A stretch of DNA of 10,960 bases from JBDKGH01 sp039798265 (GTDB lineage: Bacteria; Bacteroidota; Bacteroidia; Flavobacteriales_D; Sanyastnellaceae). Positions within the stretch are counted from its first letter, which is position 1, and each line of letters starts with the position of its first letter. The stretch spans positions 1-10,960 of the forward strand of contig JBDKGH010000110.1 in assembly GCA_039798265.1 (NCBI GenBank), given 5' to 3'. A program made the translations under genes and the position numbers. A model generated the notes under the pieces. It saw only the letters and a program-made list of their open reading frames with translations. It was not told where the DNA came from and did no database searches. Positions 1 to 6,567 of this stretch are shown in pieces.

Positions 1-52
1 CCATAAGGAGGCTCAACAACACTGCGACGTTGATCCATAGCTGTTTTTTCAT
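1..52 (-). CDS. N-terminus of an exported or membrane protein, cut by the window edge
   Basis: Reading leftward from an ATG at 52-50, the frame stays open to the window edge and encodes 17 residues, MKKQLWINVAVLLSLLM. This is a positively charged start (KK) followed by a hydrophobic stretch, as in a signal peptide or a first membrane segment. The start lies 39 bases beyond the stop of the small secreted-protein gene at 92-457 on the same strand, and the leader before it is A-rich on the coding strand, so the two genes are probably co-transcribed. Everything after residue 17 is outside the window, so neither the family nor the function can be named. A spurious frame cannot be excluded from 52 bases, but the signal-like composition and position make a real gene the better reading. 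Confidence 0.6.
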   Translation of the reverse strand, partial: MKKQLWINVAVLLSLLM

Positions 53-91
53 AAAAGAAATAATTATCTAGTTGGGTGAGGCTAGTTGAGT

Positions 92-457
92 TTATTGACG
101 CACGTAACGGGCTGCTTTGCATTTGTTCATGAACAACTCGTCGTTGTATGAATCAAGCTGCGTTACATAGTTAAAGCGCGCAGCGCGAAGAATGGCGCGA
201 ATCTGCTCCATGTCTTTGCTCGCATCATGTGAATTGGGGTTTTTTACACGTACTACCGCTAGCTTAGCTGGTACACATGACTCTACAAGCTCAAAATCTG
301 GATGTGACGCAAATTCTTTGTGTAGTTCAACATAGGTGTCAACGGATAACTCGGAAAGTTCGAGATAGATCAGCTTCCCTGAAGCCTGAGTTTGTTGAGC
401 GTAGCCTAGAGCTGATGTGAGAAGGGCGCACACCAGAAATAGCATTCTTACTGCCAT
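92..457 (-). CDS. Small secreted protein of unknown function
   Basis: I do not recognise the family. Starting at the ATG at 457 the protein has 121 residues. A TTG three codons upstream (466) would add MKK and give 124. I prefer the ATG because an A-rich stretch precedes it, although the KK of the longer form would suit a signal peptide. Residues 1-20 look like a cleavable Sec signal ending in a GYA/QQ site, so the product is probably periplasmic or secreted, with about 100 mature residues. The mature part alternates short hydrophobic strands (KLIYLEL, KLAVVRV) with helix-like stretches (YVELHKEF, DMEQIRAILRAARF), suggesting a compact alpha/beta domain. The two mature cysteines (C61 and C113 from the ATG) could form a disulfide. 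The next gene on the strand also starts with a signal-like sequence, so this may be a small exported-protein operon. Confidence 0.72.
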   Translation of the reverse strand: MAVRMLFLVCALLTSALGYAQQTQASGKLIYLELSELSVDTYVELHKEFASHPDFELVESCVPAKLAVVRVKNPNSHDASKDMEQIRAILRAARFNYVTQLDSYNDELFMNKCKAARYVRQ

Positions 458-493
458 CTTTTTCAATTTAGTTTAGATTGTCGTTAAGTTGTT

Positions 494-508
494 CTCTCCT
501 AAAGAGAG
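494..508 (-). other. Small hairpin in the leader of the secreted-protein gene
   Basis: CTCTC (494-498) and GAGAG (504-508) are separated by 5 bases. They are flanked by a second inverted pair, GTTAA (483-487) and TTAAC (509-513). The structure lies 37 bases upstream of the ATG at 457 and would be in the 5' untranslated region if transcription starts near 515. There is no U-run next to it, so it does not look like a terminator. A role in mRNA stability or translation is only a guess. Confidence 0.3.
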
Positions 509-516
509 TTAACATC

Positions 517-530
517 GTGCAAATATGCAC
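517..530 (-). promoter_or_regulatory. Inverted repeat over a near-match Bacteroidota -7 box
   Basis: GTGCA (517-521) and TGCAC (526-530) form an inverted repeat with a 4-base spacer. On the minus strand the overlapping 520-527 reads CATATTTG. This matches the Bacteroidota -7 element TAnnTTTG at five of its six fixed positions. Transcription from here would run into the secreted-protein gene with a leader of roughly 55 bases. I see no TTG at the usual -33 distance. The repeat could be an operator laid over a promoter or a chance match. Confidence 0.3.
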
Positions 531-591
531 AATAAAAGTCTGATAACTTACGAGAAGTATCAATACTTTCTATAAGTTTTTCTAAGATTTG

Positions 592-613
592 ACGGAGTTT
601 TACACATCTCCGT
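592..613 (-). terminator. Weak hairpin downstream of rlmB
   Basis: ACGGAG (592-597) and CTCCGT (608-613) make a 6-bp stem with a 10-base loop, 46 bases past the rlmB stop on the minus strand. It is the only clear stem between rlmB and the next minus-strand gene, so it is the best candidate for the end of the rlmB transcript. Neither side has a run of T directly after the stem, so it does not meet the usual rule for an intrinsic terminator. Rho-dependent ending or read-through is equally possible. Confidence 0.25.
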
Positions 614-659
614 TGCCTGCGATGAAGCTTTTTTTTATCCCAGAATGAAAATAATATTG

Positions 660-1439
660 CTAATGAGTGAGTTGGCGTTGGCGATTCATCTCATACATGA
701 TCATGCCTGTAGCCACGCCCACGTTGAGCGACGAGGTTTTGCCAAACATCGGAATGGTGGCTAAAAAGTGCGAGGCCTTGATCAATTCTGGCGAAATACC
801 TGTTTCTTCCGAACCCATCACAATACAGGTGGGAACGGTTAAGTTAATTTCTGATATGGGGGTATTTGTTTTCTCCGAACATGAAACTACTTGAACGCCA
901 GAATCTTTGAGGTAGCTCACGGTTTGCACCAACGAACGAACGCGACAGATAGCCAAGAACATGAGCGCCCCGGCAGATGTTTTCACCGCATCTTCATTGA
1001 TTTGAGCTGCACCTTTATCGGGAATAATCACGGCATCGAAGCCTTGACACTCCGCTGTTCTACATATCGCACCAAAATTGCGCACATCAGTTACTCCGTC
1101 GAGTAATAAAAGACGCAAGGTTTTTCCAGACTCAAAAGCCGAGCTGATGATCTGATCCAAGTCTTGAAAAGTGATGGCAGCAGTAAACGCTACTACCCCC
1201 TGATGATTGGCGCGGGTAATACTGTCGAGCTTTTCGCCCGGAACCATTTGAAAATTGATGTTGTGATCGCGCATCAATTGGCGCAATTCACTGAAAAGGT
1301 CTCCTTGCAAGCCTTTTTTTACCAAAACCTTATCGATCTCCTTGCCAGAACGGATGGCCTCCATCAGCGGATGAATCCCCGCGATAAGATTGTTCTTCTG
1401 CGGTGGTCGTGGTGCATGTCTTCTTGGTGGATAACCCAT
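660..1439 (-). CDS. rlmB: 23S rRNA (guanosine-2'-O-)-methyltransferase, TrmH/SpoU family
   Basis: This is a SPOUT-class methyltransferase that transfers a methyl group from S-adenosylmethionine to a ribose 2'-OH in RNA; the RlmB subgroup modifies a conserved guanosine in the peptidyl-transferase region of 23S rRNA. From the ATG at 1439 it has 259 residues, a normal family length. Residues 18-90 form the small substrate-binding domain that starts with the typical IAGIHPLMEAI. The catalytic knot domain shows all three SpoU motifs: DGVTDVRNFGAICRTAE at 114-130 (N121, R127), IVMGSEETGIS at 206-215 (E211), and IPMFGKTSSLNVGVATG at 229-245 (S237, N239). The start is 2 bases after the TGA of the GWxTD gene, so translation is probably coupled. 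A TTG two codons upstream is a less likely start. The family is certain; the exact target (RlmB rather than another TrmH paralogue) is inferred from length and the N-terminal domain. Confidence 0.92.
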   Translation of the reverse strand: MGYPPRRHAPRPPQKNNLIAGIHPLMEAIRSGKEIDKVLVKKGLQGDLFSELRQLMRDHNINFQMVPGEKLDSITRANHQGVVAFTAAITFQDLDQIISSAFESGKTLRLLLLDGVTDVRNFGAICRTAECQGFDAVIIPDKGAAQINEDAVKTSAGALMFLAICRVRSLVQTVSYLKDSGVQVVSCSEKTNTPISEINLTVPTCIVMGSEETGISPELIKASHFLATIPMFGKTSSLNVGVATGMIMYEMNRQRQLTH

Positions 1440-1441
1440 AA

Positions 1442-2716
1442 TCAATCACTGAATATTTTGCCCTGTCGCCATGTGGTTACCATATGCTCCCAATAAGGCT
1501 TCAGGTATGAATCGCGGTTGAGCACGTAAACGTTGTCCGAATACGGATTGCTCACCTTCGTGAATGCAAAAGTAAGCTGCGGCGCACCATTCGAGTCACT
1601 GTAAATCCATGTTTCTGAATCTTTGTTCCGATTTATGCGGTTCGGCTGTCCAAAGGCCAGGAGAATCATCCCCCGATCGGTGCGCCAACCTTCGGTGTAG
1701 GAGGTGAAATTGAGATTGGCTTCTTCTACGCGGCCATAATAACTGGCAATGAGCTCTTTTCCTCGTGTGCGACCGCCTCCACATTCAATCCAAAAGTTGT
1801 CGATGAGCTTTTTGGAAAAACTGCTTTTTACGATTTCATCAAACTCTGCCCTGCTGGTAATATATCGCAGAGGATAAATCAACTCGGTGTTGGTTTTTAC
1901 TTCTGGGTAAAAAACGGAAGTTTGTATGATGGAAAGACCTGATTGGGCATTAGGATCGCAACTAATGAAATGAATGCCTTTTTTGAACACAAAACGAGAT
2001 ACGCCCTCTTGCACCGTTTCCATCTCTTCGAGGTTGGCGTTTTTGGTACTCGGTAGTTCTGGATTGCCGTTAGCAAAGGGCGGCGGCGGAAGCTTGATCT
2101 CTGTGCCATCGAGCCAAAGCATAGGAGTACTGCTATTCCTAGCTGATTTTACATAAAGTGTATCGCCGGTGCTCGCGTGGGGTAAAAAAACAAGATCGTT
2201 GAATTCAGCATCGCGACTCAACAAAAAGTTCTGTTTATTATAGGTGTCGGTTTTGTCAATGGTAGTGGTAAGGCCACTGTCCAAATTCCGTCGTAGATCT
2301 ACTATAGCAAGCTTCAGAGTATATCGCCCTGTCCCTAGTGAAAGCGGAATTTTTTTAATTAAACTATAATTTAATTCGGTATTGGTTTGATCGCGCAATT
2401 TTACGGTGCCAGTGTCAATGGTTGCATTGCCTAAGGTAATGGCGTAACTGATTTCTGCTTCTGCTTCAAATGGCTTGTTAGCGCCACTTCTGGTGTGCAA
2501 TAGTTCGTTGGCAGATAGTTTTACATACAGCATGCTTATGCTATCACTCTCATGATAGACCATCACTTGCGGATGCAAAGCCGTGCTTTCAAAGTCATAG
2601 CTCAAACCATTGGGCACAGTTTTGATCGGTGGTACGCTAGTCGTGCAGCCTTCTAGCATCACCACGCTTATTGCGAGTAAAAGCGATGTGCAGATATAAC
2701 GTGTCAATCGATTCAT
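1442..2716 (-). CDS. GWxTD domain-containing lipoprotein
   Basis: The 424-residue protein starts with a lipoprotein signal (hydrophobic residues 8-20, lipobox LEGC with the lipidated cysteine at C24), so it should be anchored to a membrane facing the periplasm. The middle (about 30-250) is rich in short beta-strand-like stretches. The C-terminal part holds the signature GWRTDRGMILLAFGQPNRI at 343-361, followed by ETWIY. This is the GWxTD domain, a family of unknown function found in Bacteroidota, Acidobacteria and relatives. Its ATG overlaps the rmuC stop by 4 bases (ATGA), and rlmB begins 2 bases after its own stop, so the three are very probably translated from one message. No catalytic residues can be assigned. 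The domain assignment is firm; any molecular role would be speculation. Confidence 0.88.
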   Translation of the reverse strand: MNRLTRYICTSLLLAISVVMLEGCTTSVPPIKTVPNGLSYDFESTALHPQVMVYHESDSISMLYVKLSANELLHTRSGANKPFEAEAEISYAITLGNATIDTGTVKLRDQTNTELNYSLIKKIPLSLGTGRYTLKLAIVDLRRNLDSGLTTTIDKTDTYNKQNFLLSRDAEFNDLVFLPHASTGDTLYVKSARNSSTPMLWLDGTEIKLPPPPFANGNPELPSTKNANLEEMETVQEGVSRFVFKKGIHFISCDPNAQSGLSIIQTSVFYPEVKTNTELIYPLRYITSRAEFDEIVKSSFSKKLIDNFWIECGGGRTRGKELIASYYGRVEEANLNFTSYTEGWRTDRGMILLAFGQPNRINRNKDSETWIYSDSNGAPQLTFAFTKVSNPYSDNVYVLNRDSYLKPYWEHMVTTWRQGKIFSD

Positions 2717-4008
2717 TCTTCTGTTTCCTCGGGTAGTTCGTTGGTATTGATCAGGTTTTTGTTGATTTCCTTAGTGGTTTTTAATCCCAATTTACGCAAC
2801 TTTTCGGCACGGGTAACTAAGTTGCCCGTTCCTTCACTGAGCTTATTCATCGCCTTATCAAACGCCGTTTCTGTCGTTTTCATGCCTTTACGTATGCCTT
2901 CCATATCTGTGAGGAAATCGGCAAACTTGTCGTACATCTTTCCCGCTTCGGAGGCAATGAGCTCTGCATTTTTATTGCGTTGCTCTTGTTTCCAAATGCT
3001 TGAAACAGTGCGCAGTGTAGCCAAAAGGGTAGTGGGGGAAACCAATACTATTTTTTTGTCCCATGCGTAGTTGAACAATTCTTGATCGTTTTGCACCGCC
3101 GCGGCAAAGGCGGCCTCGATGGGCAAAAAAAGCAACACAAAATCCGGGGTTATAAGGTTGCCCGCAGTTTGGTAGTTCTTTTCACCCAGCCCCTTGATGT
3201 GCGCTCGAACACTTTCAACATGAGCTTTTGACCAACGCTTACGATCTTCATCGTTGTCCGCACTGATCATGGCGGTATAGGCATTCAAAGAAACCTTGGA
3301 GTCTACAATAATGTGTTTTCGCTCAGGCAGGTTGATCACTACGTCCGGACGAATGCGCTCTCCTTCCGTGTTGTGCGTGCTATGTTGAAGTATGTACTCT
3401 TGTCCTTCTCGCAGTCCTGATTGCTCAAGTATGCTCTCGAGTACCAATTCGCCCCAATTGCCTTGTGTTTTATTGTCTCCCTTCAAGGCCACCGCCAAAT
3501 TATTGGCTTCAGAGGATATCTGTTTGTTGAGCTCAGAGAGTAATTTAATTTCAGCTTTTAAGTTAATTCGCTCTGTATTTTCTTCTTTATAAACTTTTTC
3601 AACTTTGGTTTCAAAGTCCTTTAGATTCTCGCGAAATGGACGAAGTAACAATTCTATTTGTTCCTTGTTTTGCTGGGTAAATCGAGTGGATTTTTCTTCG
3701 AAAATTTTATTGGCTAAATTCTGAAATTCTACCGTGAATCGTTGGCGCATTTCTTCTGCTCTTTTTTCTTCTTCATTTAGTCGCTCTTGCAGCGAGGTGA
3801 GCAGCTGCTCTTGCTTGCCAAGTTGGGAAAGCAATTCTTCTTTTTTCGTGCGTTCGTTTTGCAACTCAGCATTGGTCTGCTGCTGCGATTGACGCAACTC
3901 CTGAACGAGCAATTCATCGCTTGCTTGGGGTTTGTTTTTTGATGACGCAAACAGGTAGCCCACCGCAAGGCCTGCCGCTAATCCGATAAGAAGATATACA
4001 AATTCCAT
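2713..4008 (-). CDS. rmuC: RmuC-family DNA recombination-limiting protein
   Basis: From the ATG at 4008 the protein has 431 residues; a GTG two codons upstream (4014) is an alternative start. Residues 2-20 are a single hydrophobic membrane segment. Residues 30 to about 165 are a long charged, Q/E/K-rich coiled coil. The RmuC domain follows from about 180 to 400. It shows the characteristic GNWGELVLESILEQSGL (183-199), RPDVVINLPERKHIIVDSKV (220-239) and SPTTLLATLRTVSSIWKQEQ (324-343). The second block fits a PD-(D/E)xK nuclease-like core (P221 D222 and D236 S237 K238), consistent with the proposed restriction-endonuclease-like fold. E. coli RmuC limits inversion at short inverted repeats, but its biochemical activity is poorly defined. 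It overlaps the downstream GWxTD gene by 4 bases and lies 75 bases after the barrel-protein gene. Confidence 0.92.
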   Translation of the reverse strand: MEFVYLLIGLAAGLAVGYLFASSKNKPQASDELLVQELRQSQQQTNAELQNERTKKEELLSQLGKQEQLLTSLQERLNEEEKRAEEMRQRFTVEFQNLANKIFEEKSTRFTQQNKEQIELLLRPFRENLKDFETKVEKVYKEENTERINLKAEIKLLSELNKQISSEANNLAVALKGDNKTQGNWGELVLESILEQSGLREGQEYILQHSTHNTEGERIRPDVVINLPERKHIIVDSKVSLNAYTAMISADNDEDRKRWSKAHVESVRAHIKGLGEKNYQTAGNLITPDFVLLFLPIEAAFAAAVQNDQELFNYAWDKKIVLVSPTTLLATLRTVSSIWKQEQRNKNAELIASEAGKMYDKFADFLTDMEGIRKGMKTTETAFDKAMNKLSEGTGNLVTRAEKLRKLGLKTTKEINKNLINTNELPEETEE

Positions 4009-4083
4009 AATCACGAAGGTAACACTTAAGCGAAAGAAATGAAGGTGTCCTGATAGAAAGGAGCAGGAGTTTTAATAAGTTTT

Positions 4084-5838
4084 TTAAAATAGATTTCTAA
4101 ATCCAAAGCTAATGCGAGCGTTTCGGAATAAAATGGGGTTGTCAAATTGTTGAGCAAGAGCATAGGTAAAGGTGAAAATGCCACTCTTGGTTTCGAAATT
4201 GACACCTGCTCCAAACCCCAAGGGCGTGTCCGTAATGAACTGACTGACGGTGCGCTGTTCATACCATGCTTGGTCAGCGAATAAAAACAGGGCTGAGTTT
4301 TGTTCCAAAATAAAGCGATATTCCAATGAGAACACTGTCCAAGCGGAAGCAAAAATGTCTTCTTCATTGATGCCTCGGATAGTTTTAAATCCGCCTATGC
4401 GATAGAGCTCGTTGCGGGCGATATCAGGCGCAGAATACCACGCTCCAAAGTTGGCAATGCGCAAAGCCTGACGTTTAAATAAGGGAAGGTAGTTTTCACT
4501 GTTCCAACTCAGTCGATAGACCGATGTGTTTTTCACCGATGCAACTAGCGAGTCCGATGAAGGCACGGAACTCCCTCTTTTTCCCGTACCTGCATCGATT
4601 TCAAAGCGCAGGCCTTTGCGAGGATTAAATCGGTAATCGAGTTTTTCGATGACCATGGAAAGGTTGTAAAGCCGGGTGGTTACATTGCGCAAGTCGCTGC
4701 CGCTAGCGGGTGAGGCCAATGTGGTGCTTCTGTTATTCTCGTAGTAAATTTTTAAGCGGTTATTGCCGCCCAAGGGCAAAAAACCACCGATGTTGGTTTT
4801 GAAACTCGCAAAGGTGGAGTCGCGACGGTAGATGCGTATTCCTGCATCAAGCCCCACAGGGGAATTGAAGAGGTAAGGGTAGGAGGTACGCGCTTGAAAA
4901 TCTTGTGTTTGCTCCTGAATCCGCCGCCAGTTGAGTTCAAAGTCTTCTCCACGGTTTAAGGCGTTGACTAATTTGATTTCCGCGTCTCCTGTGATCACTA
5001 CACCGCCTCCATCCACTGGCTGCACGCCAACAACTCCGTTGAAGTAATTGGCTTTTTTCTTTTTTAAAGAAAGTACCAAATCTGCTTTTTGGGTTGAAAA
5101 AATAACCTGCGGTGGGCGCGTCTGTTGAATAAAGGATAACTCCTTGATGCGGTTAGGTATAGACTGTATGTATTTCTCACTATACAGCGAGCCTCTTTTA
5201 TAAGAAATGTAATTGGTTAAAAACCGCTTGGGAAGTGGATCTTCTGACTGCAACAAGAGGGTGTCCATTACAATAAGAGGCCCCGGATGGATCTGCCAAG
5301 TGAGGTTGATTTTGCCCAATGCTTCTTCTACCTGATGCAGAGAAAGATGGACAAAAGGATAACCGGTATTTTCAAAATCTGAAAAAACACGGCGGTGCAT
5401 GTTGAGTAATGCTTCTTTTTCCCAAGGCTGAGAAAGGCTGGTAGTAGCATTGTTTTCAACATAACGAACGGTGTTGCTATCGAGCAAATATTCCTGCGTA
5501 CCTATTTGGAATAACTGCCCTCGGTGCACGGTAGCATACAAAGTGTCGCTCAGCGTAAGCGTATCAATGCGGGCATCGAGGTAACCCTCGGCCATTACTA
5601 AAAGCAACTTTTTTTGCAATAAGGAGTCAATCAAAGAAGCTGAATTGACCGACTGAACTGTTTTGCTGCGTTCGCTTAACGAGTCCAACACACACACGTG
5701 TTGAGTGAATTGTGCAAAGGTTGATTTGTTAAATACGGCCAAACACAACAATAGCAAGGCCTTAAACGTTACTTTTAGATAACGTTGTGCCCTTGCTTCT
5801 TGTTGAAAAGTTTCAACTGATTTTAACAGGCTACGCAA
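4084..5838 (-). CDS. BamA/TamA-like outer-membrane beta-barrel protein (Omp85 superfamily)
   Basis: At 584 residues this is much shorter than BamA (about 800) and closer to TamA or other small Omp85 proteins. A hydrophobic stretch at 25-36 with a possible cleavage after STFA (42) gives a signal peptide with an unusually long n-region. Residues about 140-260 look like two POTRA domains; TWQIHPGPLIVMDTLLL at 180-196 is the typical strand junction between them. The barrel runs from about 267 to the end. GGFKTIRGINEEDIFAS (482-498) carries the IRG version of the conserved VRGF/Y loop-6 motif, and the chain ends in ISFGFRNLF with a terminal aromatic, the outer-membrane beta-signal. The likely job is inserting or exporting proteins at the outer membrane. 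The only start before the signal is TTG at 5838: an in-frame TAA lies two codons upstream and no in-frame ATG occurs before M82. Exact substrate and subfamily are unknown. Confidence 0.85.
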   Translation of the reverse strand: MRSLLKSVETFQQEARAQRYLKVTFKALLLLCLAVFNKSTFAQFTQHVCVLDSLSERSKTVQSVNSASLIDSLLQKKLLLVMAEGYLDARIDTLTLSDTLYATVHRGQLFQIGTQEYLLDSNTVRYVENNATTSLSQPWEKEALLNMHRRVFSDFENTGYPFVHLSLHQVEEALGKINLTWQIHPGPLIVMDTLLLQSEDPLPKRFLTNYISYKRGSLYSEKYIQSIPNRIKELSFIQQTRPPQVIFSTQKADLVLSLKKKKANYFNGVVGVQPVDGGGVVITGDAEIKLVNALNRGEDFELNWRRIQEQTQDFQARTSYPYLFNSPVGLDAGIRIYRRDSTFASFKTNIGGFLPLGGNNRLKIYYENNRSTTLASPASGSDLRNVTTRLYNLSMVIEKLDYRFNPRKGLRFEIDAGTGKRGSSVPSSDSLVASVKNTSVYRLSWNSENYLPLFKRQALRIANFGAWYSAPDIARNELYRIGGFKTIRGINEEDIFASAWTVFSLEYRFILEQNSALFLFADQAWYEQRTVSQFITDTPLGFGAGVNFETKSGIFTFTYALAQQFDNPILFRNARISFGFRNLF

Positions 5839-5848
5839 GTGTTACTTT

Positions 5849-5856
5849 TATCTTTG
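5849..5856 (+). promoter_or_regulatory. Bacteroidota -7 promoter box for the small lipoprotein
   Basis: TATCTTTG is an exact match to the TAnnTTTG element used by the Bacteroidota primary sigma factor. It ends 22 bases before the ATG of the 40-residue lipoprotein gene, giving a leader of about 15-18 bases. I find no TTG at the expected -33 distance. The box lies just outside the TTG start of the divergent barrel-protein gene, so both genes are controlled from about 40 bases. Confidence 0.5.
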
Positions 5857-5878
5857 ATACTTTAACAAGCTACGACAT

Positions 5879-6001
5879 ATGAAGTCAACTCGTATTCTTA
5901 TTCTTTTTTTAGCGGCAATTACTCTTGTGACCACTTCTTGTCGTAAGCAAAAACACTCTTGTGCCGCTTACGATCGTGTGAACGTAGAGCAAGGTCATTA
6001 A
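5879..6001 (+). CDS. Very small lipoprotein, 40 residues
   Basis: An ATG at 5879 opens a 40-codon frame ending in TAA at 5999-6001. Residues 1-5 are MKSTR, residues 6-18 are a hydrophobic core, and VTTSC (17-21) is a good type-II signal peptidase lipobox, so C21 should be lipidated. The mature part is only 20 residues, CRKQKHSCAAYDRVNVEQGH, with a second cysteine (C28) and a basic start. Lipoproteins with such tiny tails recur in Bacteroidota and are usually missed by length cut-offs. An exact -7 promoter box lies 22 bases upstream. The gene is divergent from the Omp85-like gene and convergent with osmC, with 2 bases between the two stop codons. Function is unknown. The signal, lipobox, promoter and fit between neighbours together argue that it is real. 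Confidence 0.72.
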   Translation: MKSTRILILFLAAITLVTTSCRKQKHSCAAYDRVNVEQGH

Positions 6002-6003
6002 TT

Positions 6004-6411
6004 TTAGTGGAATATAAATTCCACCTTCTGATCGATGTCCGGATGTAAGCTCTTTGCTACAGGACAGGTCAATGCAGCATTTTTTAGGATCTCCATTTCT
6101 CGCTCTGTATAGTTTTCATTGGTGATGGTAAGGGTGATATGAATCCCCACCACACGTCGCGGTTCGGTACCCATAATCTTCGTGATATCAGCCTCTACTC
6201 CGGATAGAGTAATGTTTTTACTATTGGCCGTAATGCCCATAATGGTAATCATACAACTGGCCAACGAGGTGCACAATAAATCGGTGGGGGAAAAGGCCTC
6301 GCCCTTGCCATTATTATCTACTGGAGCGTCTGTAATGACGGTGTTTCCGCTTTTCAAATGTTTACCCTCGCAGCGAAGATCGCCGCGATAGCTAACGTGC
6401 ATACTTCCCAT
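6004..6411 (-). CDS. OsmC/Ohr-family protein, probable thiol-dependent peroxidase
   Basis: The 135-residue length is typical of the small OsmC-like group. OsmC and Ohr proteins reduce organic hydroperoxides with two redox cysteines and work as cytoplasmic homodimers. Both cysteines are here in family context: FSPTDLLCTSLASCMITIMG (40-59, catalytic C53) and LTCPVAKSL (114-122, C116). There is no signal peptide. The sequence looks closer to the OsmC/YhfA side than to Ohr, so peroxidase activity is an inference from the conserved cysteine pair. The ATG at 6411 is preceded by an exact TAgtTTTG box at 6428-6435 with a short leader. It stands alone: its stop nearly touches the stop of the convergent small lipoprotein, and the next gene runs divergently. 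Confidence 0.88.
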   Translation of the reverse strand: MGSMHVSYRGDLRCEGKHLKSGNTVITDAPVDNNGKGEAFSPTDLLCTSLASCMITIMGITANSKNITLSGVEADITKIMGTEPRRVVGIHITLTITNENYTEREMEILKNAALTCPVAKSLHPDIDQKVEFIFH

Positions 6412-6427
6412 GGTTCTGTTTTTTTAC

Positions 6428-6435
6428 CAAAACTA
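6428..6435 (-). promoter_or_regulatory. Bacteroidota -7 promoter box for osmC
   Basis: On the minus strand this reads TAGTTTTG, an exact TAnnTTTG match, 16 bases before the osmC ATG. Transcription would start about 10 bases ahead of the start codon. No TTG is seen at the -33 distance; a perfect palindrome (6453-6462) lies there instead. Confidence 0.45.
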
Positions 6436-6452
6436 AGCACATCAGGTAGGGG

Positions 6453-6462
6453 AAAGGCCTTT
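6453..6462. promoter_or_regulatory. Perfect palindrome AAAGGCCTTT upstream of osmC
   Basis: This 10-base perfect palindrome lies in the only sizeable non-coding gap between the divergent osmC and 258-residue genes, 17 bases upstream of the osmC -7 box, roughly where the -33 element should be. A dimeric regulator could bind such a site. It has no loop, so it is not a terminator. A 10-base palindrome can also arise by chance. Confidence 0.25.
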
Positions 6463-6550
6463 TAGATTGAATTTTTTAAAAAGACAACATATTCTACTTA
6501 GACCTGTTTCTTTAAGAAATCTTTAGAGTAAAAATGTGAGCCTTTTGTTG

Positions 6551-6558
6551 TAGTTTTG
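6551..6558 (+). promoter_or_regulatory. Possible -7 promoter box before the exported-protein / lipA operon
   Basis: TAGTTTTG, the same 8 bases as the osmC box, lies on the plus strand and ends 9 bases before the preferred ATG at 6568. If it is the promoter, the message would have almost no leader. The true promoter may instead lie further upstream in the AT-rich 6463-6530 stretch, where I see no exact match. Confidence 0.3.
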
Positions 6559-6567
6559 ATGATTGAG

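Noticed and set aside
171..203. GCGCGC-rich stretch that could fold
   Set aside because: It codes for ILRAARF in the small secreted protein; the repeats come from alanine and arginine codons.
623..637. Run of eight T on the plus strand as a terminator tail
   Set aside because: The only nearby stem (592-613) is separated from it by more than 10 bases, and there is no plus-strand gene upstream to terminate.
667..1496. Plus-strand open frames opposite rlmB
   Set aside because: They are antisense to a gene with all three SpoU motifs, have no family features and no upstream signals.
2713..4014. RmuC nuclease-like core as part of a defence system
   Set aside because: RmuC is a widespread housekeeping family and its neighbours (rlmB, a GWxTD lipoprotein, an Omp85-like gene) are not defence genes; no mobile-element signs nearby.
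4026..4367. Minus-strand frame of 113 codons crossing the end of the barrel gene
   Set aside because: It overlaps the conserved loop-6 to beta-signal region in another frame and has no domain-like composition; a shadow frame.
4700..4709. Perfect palindrome CCGCTAGCGG
   Set aside because: Inside the barrel-protein coding region (SPASGSD); an isolated palindrome in a gene body with no other regulatory signs.
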